A program made the translations under genes and the position numbers. A stretch of 64,000 nucleotides of DNA from Bacteroides fluxus YIT 12057 (lineage in GTDB: Bacteria > Bacteroidota > Bacteroidia > Bacteroidales > Bacteroidaceae): the NCBI RefSeq assembly GCF_000195635.1, contig NZ_GL882621.1, positions 49,889-113,888 on the forward strand, given 5' to 3'. The notes beneath the pieces are model-generated. The model was not told where the DNA came from. It was given only the letters and a program-made list of their open reading frames with translations, and searched no databases. The stretch's first letter is position 1. The number at the start of each line of letters is the position of its first letter. Positions 36,451 through 43,449 of this stretch are shown in pieces.

Positions 36451-38619
36451 TCATTTAAGAACTTCGAACTGTTCTTTCCAGAGCTTGCAGTATAAACCGT
36501 CTTTCTGCGAAAGTTCTTCGTGCGTTCCTTCCTCTTTCACTTCACCATTGTGCAGCACAATAATCCGGTCGGCATGCTTCACGGTGCTTAGTCTATGGGC
36601 AATGACGATAACTGTCTTTCCTGCATCCTTCATCACCTCCATCACTATTTTCACCTGATTTTCGGCTATATTATCCAGTGATGAGGTTGCTTCGTCCAAA
36701 ATAATAATCTCCGGATTCTTGTATAAGGCACGTGCTATGGCAATGCGTTGCCGTTCGCCGCCGGAGAGGTTCACGCCGTGTTCGCCGATTTGGGTCTTGT
36801 ATCCTTTGGGCTGGCGTTCGATGAACTCTTCCAGTCCGAGCATTTCCATCAAGGCCTTTATCCGTATCATCTTGGGATGCAGTTCGCCTACGGCTATGTT
36901 TTCGGCGATGGTTCCGGAGAAAAGTTCGATGTGCTGGGGCACGGTGCCGATGCGTTGGCGCAGGCTCCGGTTGTCTATTTCGGCGATGTCATGTTTGCCG
37001 ATGCGGATATGTCCTCCTTGAATGGGGTAGATATGTTGCAGCAGTGACATCAAGGTGGTTTTTCCGGAACCGCTTTCACCCACAATGGCCGTCATCTTTC
37101 CTTTTTCTATCGCCAGGTTCAGTGCAGAGAAGATTTCCTTGCGCGAACCATATCTGAAGCAGACATTTTCAAAACTGATGTCTCCTACCATCTCCTCGGT
37201 CAGTTCTATTTTCTGTTCCTCGTTCTGTTCGCGTTCCAGGTCCATGATTTGGAAAAGGCGGTCGGCGGCAATCAATGCGTCTTGTATGGTCTGGTTGGAA
37301 GAAATCAGGGAACCGATGGGCGATATGACATATCCTACCAGCGAGTAGAATACCATCAGTGTGCCCGGTGTAACCTCTTGGGCGATGACCAGCACACTGC
37401 CTATCCACAGGATGGCAATTGTGATTCCGGTAGATACGAATTGTATGCCTCCTTGCGCCATGATGGAACCATAGATACTGCGGTAAGTGTTTTTCAGCAG
37501 ATGTACGAAGCGCGTTTCCGTTTTCAGGTTGGCATATTCCTCGATGCCGAAGCGTTTGATGGTAGAGATGGAGTTGAGAGATTCTACCAGTTGGGCTTCC
37601 AGGTCGGCGCTACTCTCCATGATGTGGCGCTGGTATTTGCGGTTCAGCTTGTTGAAACTGTAAAATATGCCCAGAAATAAAGGAGCGGACAGTAAGGTTA
37701 TCAGTGCCAGTTTCCATGAATAGACAAACATGAGGCATACGGAAAACAGCAGTATCATAATGTTGACCAGCAGGTCGAGCGATACGTTATTGATGAAGTT
37801 ACGGATTTTTACGGCATCGTTCACACGCGAGATTATTTCACCCACCCGCATGGTGTCGAAGAACTGCTGGGGCAGTGTCAGTAGGTGCTTATAATAGCCC
37901 AGTATCAGCGCCGCATCAATCCTTTGTCCGGTTTTCAGGGCAAGGATGCTTTTCATGGCACCTATGAAGGTGCGCAGCAACAGCAAGACAAGCATAATGA
38001 CACCCATTAGGTTGAGTAGGTTCAGGTTTCTGTCCACCAGTACATAGTCGGTGATTTTTCCGACATAGATAGAAGTGGAAAGCCCCAAAATACTGTAGAT
38101 AAGTGCTCCGAAGCCGGCTTGCATCATTACGCTTTTGTGCGGTGCCATCAGCGAAAGGTATTTCTTCATCATACTGGTCTTTTCGTTTCCGGTTTTGAAG
38201 GTCTTTTCCGGTTCCATCAGGATGAGTACTCCCGTCCACTCTATCAGGAAGTCTTCATAATCCATTTTGTGTATCTGTCCGTCACTGGGATCCATATAGA
38301 CTATGTGTGTGTCCTTCACTTTGTAGATTACGATGAAGTGTTGCAGCTCCCTTTTCACTACAACGTGGGCAATGGCGGGCTTGGGCATCGGCTTCAATGC
38401 ATCGAACTCGGCACGCACGCCTTTGGCGGCAAGCCCCAGCTTGGCGGCTGCTTCTATCATTCCCAGCACGTTGGTTCCCTTCTGGTCGGTGAAGGCATAT
38501 TGGCGGATGCGTGCCACGGGAAATTGCAGCCCGTAGTAGGCACATACTGAAGCAAGGCAGGCTGCCCCGCAGTCCGTAATGTCGTGTTGTTTGATTTTGA
38601 TTCCTTTTCTGAGTTTCAT
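36451..38619 (-). CDS. Peptidase-containing ABC transporter (C39 domain) for GG-leader peptides
   Basis: This 722-residue protein is built as C39 peptidase, six-helix membrane domain and ATPase. The catalytic Cys is C17 in HDITDCGAACLAS, with H94 in LQHFIVIYKV and D110 in YMDPSDG. The ATPase has GESGSGKTTLMSLL (Walker A), LSGGERQRIAIARAL (signature) and IIILDEATSSLD (Walker B). Such transporters cut the leader after Gly-Gly and export the core. Three GG-leader peptides lie 1.5 to 4.7 kb upstream on the same strand. It follows the HlyD gene by 30 bases and belongs to the operon starting at a GTTAG-triad promoter at 39869-39925. Confidence 0.94.
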   Translation of the reverse strand: MKLRKGIKIKQHDITDCGAACLASVCAYYGLQFPVARIRQYAFTDQKGTNVLGMIEAAAKLGLAAKGVRAEFDALKPMPKPAIAHVVVKRELQHFIVIYKVKDTHIVYMDPSDGQIHKMDYEDFLIEWTGVLILMEPEKTFKTGNEKTSMMKKYLSLMAPHKSVMMQAGFGALIYSILGLSTSIYVGKITDYVLVDRNLNLLNLMGVIMLVLLLLRTFIGAMKSILALKTGQRIDAALILGYYKHLLTLPQQFFDTMRVGEIISRVNDAVKIRNFINNVSLDLLVNIMILLFSVCLMFVYSWKLALITLLSAPLFLGIFYSFNKLNRKYQRHIMESSADLEAQLVESLNSISTIKRFGIEEYANLKTETRFVHLLKNTYRSIYGSIMAQGGIQFVSTGITIAILWIGSVLVIAQEVTPGTLMVFYSLVGYVISPIGSLISSNQTIQDALIAADRLFQIMDLEREQNEEQKIELTEEMVGDISFENVCFRYGSRKEIFSALNLAIEKGKMTAIVGESGSGKTTLMSLLQHIYPIQGGHIRIGKHDIAEIDNRSLRQRIGTVPQHIELFSGTIAENIAVGELHPKMIRIKALMEMLGLEEFIERQPKGYKTQIGEHGVNLSGGERQRIAIARALYKNPEIIILDEATSSLDNIAENQVKIVMEVMKDAGKTVIVIAHRLSTVKHADRIIVLHNGEVKEEGTHEELSQKDGLYCKLWKEQFEVLK

Positions 38620-38649
38620 AATTGTTATCTTTTTTAATTGTTATCTTTT

Positions 38650-39822
38650 TTAATTGTTTCTTGCCATCATGTTTTCGCTTTCATATTGTCTCGGGTTTGC
38701 CCAGTCGTCCATCTTCTGGTATAGCAGGTCGAAGAGCGAACGGCGTGTCACCATGAAATGGGCGCTGACTGTCATTCCCTTCTTCAACCGGCCTGTCCGT
38801 CCGTTTTTCCGTTTCAGGTAATTACGCTCCATTTCACATTTCACTTTGTAGAAGGAATTGCCTTGGGCATCGGTCAGGAAGTCCGATGATATTTCTTTCA
38901 CCTTTCCCGGCAGGGTTCCCCACTCATTGTAGTTGAAAGATTCCACTTGCACATGCACCGGCATGCCTATGCTCATGAACCCGATGTTTCGTGGGGTTAC
39001 GTAAACTTCCGTACACAGCGTGGAGTCGGGGCTGATTACTGCAAGCGACTGGCCTGCCTGAATACTGCTGCCTTTGTAGATGCCCGAGAACTGGTCTATG
39101 GTACCTGCCACCGGGCTGCGTACAATGTATGCGTCCTTGTTTTTCTGTTCCTGCTTCAGCGTGGTGCTCATTTCGTTGTGCTGGTTGCGATAACTGTTCA
39201 AGTCTGCCTGCCAGGTGCTGATTTGACTTTGTATAAGTGAGGCCAGTTCATTCTGCTGGTTTTGATATTGAAAGTAGTAGCTGTCATATTCTTCTTCTGA
39301 AATCAGCTTTTTGTTGAACAGAATCTTTTCGCGTTCGTATTCTTTCTTGGCTTTAGTGAGGGATGTTTCCTGTTCGTTTTTCCGTTTGGTGAAGTAGGCG
39401 TATTCTTGTCGGCGCACCGGAGAACGGAAATTTGCAGGTACCTCTCCGCGTGCCAGATAGGTGAGGTCTGCCAGATGCGCTTCATAATCGTTCAGGCGGT
39501 TGGTCTGATAAGTAATCTTGTAATCGGGATTGCTGGTGCGGAATCGTAGCAGAATATCCCCTTTATTCACTTGCTGCCCTTCGCGGACATATACGGAATC
39601 TACCAGTTCGGTGATGGCTGCCCTAATTTCTGTTTTTTCTGTTACCGGGCGTATCACTCCGCTGCCTTGTACGGAGATGTCTATATAGATGAAGGGGAGG
39701 GAGATGAGGGCGGCGGTAACGGCTGCCAATACTACCCAATAGATGGCTTGTGATTTAGTGGTGTGCTGATAGTTGTAAGCTTCAATGCTGTTTTCTATCC
39801 ATTCGTTCGGTAAAAGTGACAT
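38650..39822 (-). CDS. HlyD-family secretion adaptor
   Basis: This 390-residue protein has one N-terminal membrane helix (residues 24-47, IYWVVLAAVTAALISLPFIY), a lipoyl/barrel part (VREGQQVNKGDILLRF near residue 78), a long coiled coil (residues 110-230) and the return barrel (VRSPVAGTIDQFSGIYKGSS near residue 233). It links the inner-membrane ABC exporter to an outer-membrane channel. No TolC-type partner gene lies in this operon; the TolC-like gene at 45620 belongs to the metal efflux operon. The ATG is 54 bases downstream of the -7 element at 39869-39876, the same distance as in the three neighbouring peptide modules. Confidence 0.92.
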   Translation of the reverse strand: MSLLPNEWIENSIEAYNYQHTTKSQAIYWVVLAAVTAALISLPFIYIDISVQGSGVIRPVTEKTEIRAAITELVDSVYVREGQQVNKGDILLRFRTSNPDYKITYQTNRLNDYEAHLADLTYLARGEVPANFRSPVRRQEYAYFTKRKNEQETSLTKAKKEYEREKILFNKKLISEEEYDSYYFQYQNQQNELASLIQSQISTWQADLNSYRNQHNEMSTTLKQEQKNKDAYIVRSPVAGTIDQFSGIYKGSSIQAGQSLAVISPDSTLCTEVYVTPRNIGFMSIGMPVHVQVESFNYNEWGTLPGKVKEISSDFLTDAQGNSFYKVKCEMERNYLKRKNGRTGRLKKGMTVSAHFMVTRRSLFDLLYQKMDDWANPRQYESENMMARNN

Positions 39823-39868
39823 ATCTTCTTGCTTTAAGGGTTAATACTTTTGTTCTTAATTAATGGAG

Positions 39869-39925
39869 CAAAAGTAGGCCGATAAAGGAAGAAGATATGT
39901 TAGGGGAATGTTAGTCGTAGGTTAA
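39869..39925 (-). promoter_or_regulatory. GTTAG-triad promoter module 4 (HlyD/ABC exporter operon)
   Basis: On the plus strand GTTAG at 39899, GTTAG at 39910 and GTTAA at 39921 are exactly 11 bases apart. The minus-strand -7 element TACTTTTG lies at 39869-39876, leaving 22 bases between it and the triad, and the HlyD ATG follows 54 bases further on. The layout is shared with modules at 42842, 43033 and 43350. Confidence 0.85.
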
Positions 39926-39977
39926 AGTTGCACGCTGACTCCACTCGTCTATAAATATCTTATTTGCAGATTTAAAG

Positions 39978-40008
39978 AAAAAGCCTGCTTTAATGCAGGC
40001 TTTCACAT
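39978..40008 (-). terminator. Hairpin terminator after the GG-peptide 2 gene
   Basis: AAAGCCTGC (39981-39989) pairs with GCAGGCTTT (39996-40004); on the minus strand it is followed by TTCTT-rich sequence. It separates the peptide/radical SAM unit from the HlyD/ABC unit. Confidence 0.8.
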
Positions 40009-40077
40009 TTTTTCTATACAATAGGAATCAATCCTTTGGAAAATACATGTTACACCTCCGAAAGTGCAAAGATTATT

Positions 40078-40191
40078 TCAATTTTGGTTTATAACATCTT
40101 GGTCCATATAGTATGCTCTAGGAACCTCTCCACCATTAATGTTCTGTAATTCAGTCTTGCTCAAACTGATAAGTGTTTCTGTATTATTCAT
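40078..40191 (-). CDS. GG-leader peptide 2 (37 residues)
   Basis: This short gene encodes a 21-residue leader ending LSLSKTELQNINGG, which matches the double-glycine leader of the Bacteroidetes bacteriocin/RiPP type (Leu-Ser, Glu-Leu, Ile, Gly-Gly), and a 16-residue core EVPRAYYMDQDVINQN. The ATG overlaps the stop of the 74-residue membrane protein gene (ATGA), so the two are translationally coupled. The core has no Cys; it could be a secreted pheromone, a small bacteriocin or a substrate of the nearby radical SAM enzyme. The C39 exporter downstream is the expected processor. A terminator follows. Confidence 0.85.
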   Translation of the reverse strand: MNNTETLISLSKTELQNINGGEVPRAYYMDQDVINQN

Positions 40192-40412
40192 TGTTCCATT
40201 CTTTTTTTAATTTTAATATAATCTATTATTATAATGAGCACTAAAATCCTAATAGCTACTCTCATTGAATGCATAATTTCCCTTTTTAAATCAAAACATT
40301 CATCTTTAAAATATAAAACGCAAAGCGCCATTAATGTTAATGATGTAAATGCGATTATAGTCTTAAGTATTGCATCCAATCTTCTGTTATTACACAGTTT
40401 AATTATTTTCAT
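40188..40412 (-). CDS. Small two-helix membrane protein of the peptide locus
   Basis: This 74-residue protein has two hydrophobic helices (residues 17-35 and 51-67) and basic ends. No family is recognised. It is coupled by ATGA overlap to GG-leader peptide 2. In peptide-bacteriocin loci a small membrane protein next to the precursor is often the immunity protein; that role is inference here. Confidence 0.7.
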   Translation of the reverse strand: MKIIKLCNNRRLDAILKTIIAFTSLTLMALCVLYFKDECFDLKREIMHSMRVAIRILVLIIIIDYIKIKKRMEQ

Positions 40413-40524
40413 CTTCTTTGATAATGTTGTTAATTTGCGTTCTATTTATTTTTTTTCTTAATCGGGGTGTCTCTGATTTTCATATTATTAGATTATTACT
40501 AATTAGTACGCTTTTCTATTGCGA

Positions 40525-40623
40525 TTAATAGAATTTGAAATCTTCTTTGCTCGGTATCTTAAAATCCGGCATGCCATTGTTGTCGTCTATGGGCTTAATT
40601 GGAGAATCGAAGGAAACATTACA
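40525..40623 (-). other. Open tail after GG-peptide 3, possible frameshifted extension
   Basis: Directly after the stop of peptide 3 the frame one base later is open for 32 codons and reads like protein (SFDSPIKPIDDNN, then MPDFKIPSKEDFKFY). It has no upstream start of its own, being preceded by TGA. Removing one T at the peptide 3 stop would join the two and give a precursor of about 88 residues. Confidence 0.45.
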
Positions 40624-40795
40624 TCAAGTCTTTCCAAATGTCTCCTAGTATGTCCATTGGTGGTATATTGTAGCAACATACTTCCAAATCTTTCGGGCTT
40701 ATAATCGTTGGAGGTATTCCAATAGACCCACCGTTAATACTCTCTGCTTGCTTCTCGTCAATGGGGTTAAGCCCCAGCTCTTTTAAATTTTTCAT
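40619..40795 (-). CDS. GG-leader peptide 3 (58 residues)
   Basis: The leader ends LGLNPIDEKQAESINGG (Gly-Gly at residues 22-23), followed by a 35-residue core that begins SIGIPPTIISPKDLEV and contains a Cys-Cys pair, several Pro and a Trp. The gene starts 29 bases inside the 3' end of the radical SAM gene, in another frame, which ties its translation to the maturase and makes it the best candidate substrate. The cysteines could be cross-linked, for example as thioethers, by the maturase; this is inference. An open continuation in the next frame (40525-40623) raises the possibility of a frameshift. Confidence 0.8.
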   Translation of the reverse strand: MKNLKELGLNPIDEKQAESINGGSIGIPPTIISPKDLEVCCYNIPPMDILGDIWKDLM

Positions 40796-42143
40796 AATCG
40801 ATAATTTTGTGTTTGTTAGACATATTGTTAATAAAATCGTTTAGCTTGATATAGGAATGAATCAAATGTTTCCATTCCAACCGAATCATTTTGCATTTTT
40901 GTTTCCAGTCTTTACTTTCTTGTCCCAGAAGCTGTCGTTCTGCTTCGCAATTGCCTCCACATAGGTATTTAGCCCAACATTGCCGGCAATTTGCAAGTTG
41001 TGATACTTCTTTTGAACGGAAAAGTTGCAATCTGCTGTTATCAATACCTTCGGACACATTTCCTACGGACATATCTTGATGGGAAAGCATGTTCTGGCAT
41101 GGATAATACTCTCCTGCTTCGTCTATAATAAAGCTGTTTCTGCCTGCTGCACATCCCTGGTATTTCACGCTCTTGGTTCTTAGGCGGCTGATATTCCTTT
41201 GAAAGTCGTTGCAGTAGATGGTTTCTCTGTTCATTAACTTTCGGGTAAAAAAGTTCATGACCTCGCCCAGTTGCTTGTCTATTGCCTTAATGCCGTTGGT
41301 ATCAAAGTGGGTCGTGCTCCGGTCTTTTACATCGGAATCAATTGTGAAGGCATAAGAGTAAGGGACTTCCATGCTCTCGAAAAAGCGGAACGTCTCGAGC
41401 AACCTTGTGTTCTTTGGACTGATGGTAGCCCTTAGATTGAAGTTTACACCCCTTTTTTTGAGTCTTTCTATATTTTCGACGATTCGTCTGAAACTACCGC
41501 GACCGTTAAGGAATACTCGGTTTGCATCATTCATCTTTTGCGGCCCGTCAATACTGACTGTAACGGTGAACTTTTCTTGTACAAAGAAGTTCATCATGTC
41601 GTCATCTATCAATGTACCATTGGTGTTCAGCAGAAAACATACGTCTTTGTTCCGCCGGGATATGATTTCTTCTTTGGCTATTTCCACTACGTCTCTGACA
41701 AACTGTTTGTGTAATAGCGGCTCGCCGCCGAAGAAGTAAATGGTGTATCGTTCGCTGTCGGGATTACCTTCAAGCATGTAGGCAATTGCTTTTCTGACTA
41801 CCGAAAGGGACATCACGCTTTTTCTGTCTTGCAGGGTCGAAGCAAAACAATATTTGCAGGACATGTTACAACCATGCGTTACGTTCAGTGTCAGCATGTC
41901 TTGTTTTTGCTTTTCGCAGCAGGCGGAAGGTACTGTACACAAACTTTTAAGGGTTTCCGTCACCATGTCGATGGTAGTATCTCCTAAAGTATTGCCGTCG
42001 TCTCTTCCTGCGCATCTGTTGAAATAGGCATCCATTGTGGGATTGCTTATTTCCAGAATCTGCTGGCTGCCGGATAGGAATACATATTTCTTTTTGTCGA
42101 AAGAAAAGATGTGAAAATCTCCTTGCTGTAATAAATTGTTCAT
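40767..42143 (-). CDS. Radical SAM/SPASM peptide maturase
   Basis: This 458-residue enzyme has the radical SAM motif CNMSCKYC near residue 91, FFGGEPLLH near residue 138 and a C-terminal SPASM region with CAAGRNSFIIDEAGEYYPC and CRQCWAKYLCGGNC, which bind auxiliary Fe-S clusters. The first 75 residues resemble the leader-recognising N-terminal part of peptide maturases. Enzymes of this type install thioether, C-C or other cross-links in ribosomal peptides. It overlaps the start of GG-leader peptide 3 and follows a small membrane protein by 34 bases. The substrate is inferred from position. Confidence 0.92.
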   Translation of the reverse strand: MNNLLQQGDFHIFSFDKKKYVFLSGSQQILEISNPTMDAYFNRCAGRDDGNTLGDTTIDMVTETLKSLCTVPSACCEKQKQDMLTLNVTHGCNMSCKYCFASTLQDRKSVMSLSVVRKAIAYMLEGNPDSERYTIYFFGGEPLLHKQFVRDVVEIAKEEIISRRNKDVCFLLNTNGTLIDDDMMNFFVQEKFTVTVSIDGPQKMNDANRVFLNGRGSFRRIVENIERLKKRGVNFNLRATISPKNTRLLETFRFFESMEVPYSYAFTIDSDVKDRSTTHFDTNGIKAIDKQLGEVMNFFTRKLMNRETIYCNDFQRNISRLRTKSVKYQGCAAGRNSFIIDEAGEYYPCQNMLSHQDMSVGNVSEGIDNSRLQLFRSKEVSQLANCRQCWAKYLCGGNCEAERQLLGQESKDWKQKCKMIRLEWKHLIHSYIKLNDFINNMSNKHKIIDYEKFKRAGA

Positions 42144-42177
42144 GTCCGAAGTGGTTTATTTTGCGTTAGTGATATAC

Positions 42178-42504
42178 TCAATGGTTGAATCTTTTTATAT
42201 GTGCAAAACGCTTGTACAATAAAACTATCAAAACAATTCCTCCTGCAACCTTTATTGTGGCGTTATATCCTGACAGTAGAATGAGGGATAAAAGAAAGAT
42301 GATGACGATGGCTACTAATGCGGGTATAGGATGATGAAGATAATCCATAACAGTATATCTTTTTCTAAGGAGGGTATATATGGATATTATTCCTAATAAG
42401 AAAATCGGTTTCTGTACCCATTCAATAGGTATAAAGAATGCTGCAATAATCAAAATCAGACTAATGGCACCGCTAAAAAGTATTTTATTCATAATCATCA
42501 TCAT
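42178..42504 (-). CDS. Small membrane protein upstream of the radical SAM gene
   Basis: This 108-residue protein has three to four hydrophobic segments (residues 8-24, 30-45, 60-80, 84-97) and ends in basic residues. The N-terminus holds several Met codons (MMMIMNKI); any could be the start. No family recognised. It is in the same unit as the radical SAM gene and could serve in immunity or as a peptide permease accessory. Confidence 0.65.
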   Translation of the reverse strand: MMMIMNKILFSGAISLILIIAAFFIPIEWVQKPIFLLGIISIYTLLRKRYTVMDYLHHPIPALVAIVIIFLLSLILLSGYNATIKVAGGIVLIVLLYKRFAHIKRFNH

Positions 42505-42601
42505 TTATAATAGGTTTAACAAAATACGGCTGTATATATAAGTAGTTGATTTTACAAATTAATAAATATGTTTTGTTGTTGTAAACTTTGTTTGGAGGTT
42601 T

Positions 42602-42721
42602 CCTTGAAAAAGTCTGTCTTGAAATCCCTTTTCTTTAAAAGAGTGTGTTTGTGTTGATGCTGTGTTTGTGTTACTTTAACTTTCTGTCAAGCATAGACTT
42701 TTTCAGGAATCCCTTTTCTTT
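42602..42721. repeat. Inverted/direct repeat pair in the peptide locus
   Basis: CCTTGAAAAAGTCT (42602-42615) and AGACTTTTTCAGG (42695-42707) form an inverted repeat with one bulge; next to each arm the sequence AATCCCTTTTCTTT (42622-42636 region and 42708-42721) repeats in direct orientation. No gene is seen between 42505 and 42725. Confidence 0.5.
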
Positions 42722-42725
42722 CTCC

Positions 42726-42794
42726 CTATCGGGGTGGTTTCCACAGATTGGGCCTATTGCATCTGCGGGCTTTTGTGAATTTGATGTCTTTCAT
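42726..42794 (-). CDS. Tiny ORF of promoter module 1 (22 residues, basic)
   Basis: The ORF begins MKDIKFTKARRCNRP and ends with a TAG after 22 codons. It is strongly basic with one Cys and has no GG leader. The support is positional: its ATG lies 55 bases after the -7 element of module 1, whereas the same distance is 53 for the GG-leader peptide of module 3 and 54 for HlyD. It may be a genuine small peptide, a degraded precursor, or part of a regulatory RNA. Confidence 0.35.
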   Translation of the reverse strand: MKDIKFTKARRCNRPNLWKPPR

Positions 42795-42841
42795 TTTTCT
42801 TTGTTTTTTACTGTTGCTGTATTTGTTTTAATTTGATGTTG

Positions 42842-42898
42842 CAAAGTTAAGTGCTTCACTTTGTTTCTTTTGTTAGAGTAATGTTAGTTTTACGTTAA
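42842..42898 (-). promoter_or_regulatory. GTTAG-triad promoter module 1
   Basis: GTTAG at 42872 and 42883 and GTTAA at 42894 have an 11-base period. The minus-strand -7 element TAACTTTG is at 42842-42849, 22 bases from the triad. The tiny ORF at 42726-42794 is the first start downstream; the membrane protein and radical SAM genes follow on the same strand with no clear promoter of their own. Confidence 0.85.
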
Positions 42899-42912
42899 AC
42901 TTTCATTGTTCC

Positions 42913-42987
42913 TTAACAAAGCAGGGGCAGAAACTTTAGTGTGTTCTGCGGATACTGCGGGTTATAATACTTCTTTTTCGTTCTCAT
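42913..42987 (-). CDS. Tiny ORF of promoter module 2 (24 residues, basic)
   Basis: The ORF begins MRTKKKYYNPQYPQNT and ends LLC after 24 codons. It is basic and Tyr/Pro-rich with a C-terminal Cys and no GG leader. Its ATG is 53 bases downstream of the module 2 -7 element, exactly as in the GG-leader peptide gene of module 3. Real but small peptide, decayed precursor, or spurious; only position supports it. Confidence 0.35.
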   Translation of the reverse strand: MRTKKKYYNPQYPQNTLKFLPLLC

Positions 42988-43032
42988 TGGTTTTAGCCTT
43001 TTAATTGTTAGTGTTCTCTTTGTTTGATGTCG

Positions 43033-43089
43033 CAAAGTTAGGGGCTTTAGTTCGGGATTAATGTTAGAGCAATGTTAGTTCTACGTTAA
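43033..43089 (-). promoter_or_regulatory. GTTAG-triad promoter module 2
   Basis: GTTAG at 43063 and 43074 and GTTAA at 43085 have an 11-base period; TAACTTTG on the minus strand lies at 43033-43040, 22 bases away. Confidence 0.85.
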
Positions 43090-43142
43090 AGTTGTTCGCT
43101 TTTCTGTATTTTGCTTATTTTTATTGTTTTAGTCGATTGTTT

Positions 43143-43304
43143 TTAGTCTTTCTGATATTCGAAGTTGAAAGGGATGCCAAGCCACATGTTGTTTATCCAA
43201 TCGGTATTGTTAGGATTGTCATTGTTTTCATACCCTTTCTTCTCTTCTCCACCGAAAATTTCTTCTTTTTCTTTTTGATTCAGTTCTACGATTAAATCTT
43301 TCAT
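43143..43304 (-). CDS. GG-leader peptide 1 (53 residues)
   Basis: The leader reads MKDLIVELNQKEKEEIFGG (Gly-Gly at residues 18-19), which fits the double-glycine type cut by C39 peptidases, and the core of 34 residues is Asn-rich and acidic (ENNDNPNNTDWINNMW) with aromatic residues at the end (GIPFNFEYQKD). No Cys is present, so a thioether product is unlikely. It is expressed from its own GTTAG-triad promoter, divergent from the histidine kinase gene, which makes it a good candidate for a signal sensed by the kinase or for a regulated bacteriocin. Confidence 0.85.
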   Translation of the reverse strand: MKDLIVELNQKEKEEIFGGEEKKGYENNDNPNNTDWINNMWLGIPFNFEYQKD

Positions 43305-43349
43305 GATATTTTAATTTGTAAGTTATACATTTGTTTTTTTATTATGCCG

Positions 43350-43406
43350 CAAAGTTATTGCATGGTATTTGGTTGTAATGTTAGGAAAATGTTAGTTTTA
43401 CGTTAA
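43350..43406. promoter_or_regulatory. GTTAG-triad promoter module 3, shared with the kinase promoter
   Basis: GTTAG at 43380 and 43391 and GTTAA at 43402 have an 11-base period. The minus-strand -7 element TAACTTTG (43350-43357) is 22 bases away and serves GG-leader peptide 1. On the plus strand a TATCTTTG element begins 19 bases after the triad, so the same triad can control the histidine kinase/regulator genes as well. Confidence 0.85.
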
Positions 43407-43425
43407 GACTATTAAAATGAATATG

Positions 43426-43433
43426 TATCTTTG
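43426..43433 (+). promoter_or_regulatory. Bacteroides -7 element of the histidine kinase gene
   Basis: TATCTTTG lies inside the longest possible frame of the kinase (which would start at 43417) and so argues for a start at 43450. Confidence 0.6.
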
Positions 43434-43449
43434 CGGCCAGATTGTTACG

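Noticed and set aside
39926..39977. Plus-strand promoter downstream of triad 4
   Set aside because: TTATTTGC near 39961 lacks the TAnnTTTG spacing and no plus-strand gene follows; the minus-strand assignment fits all four modules.
40447..40482. A 13-codon ORF (MKIRDTPIKKKNK) upstream of the 74-residue membrane protein
   Set aside because: Too short, with no leader motif and no triad promoter before it; only an ATG by chance is likely.
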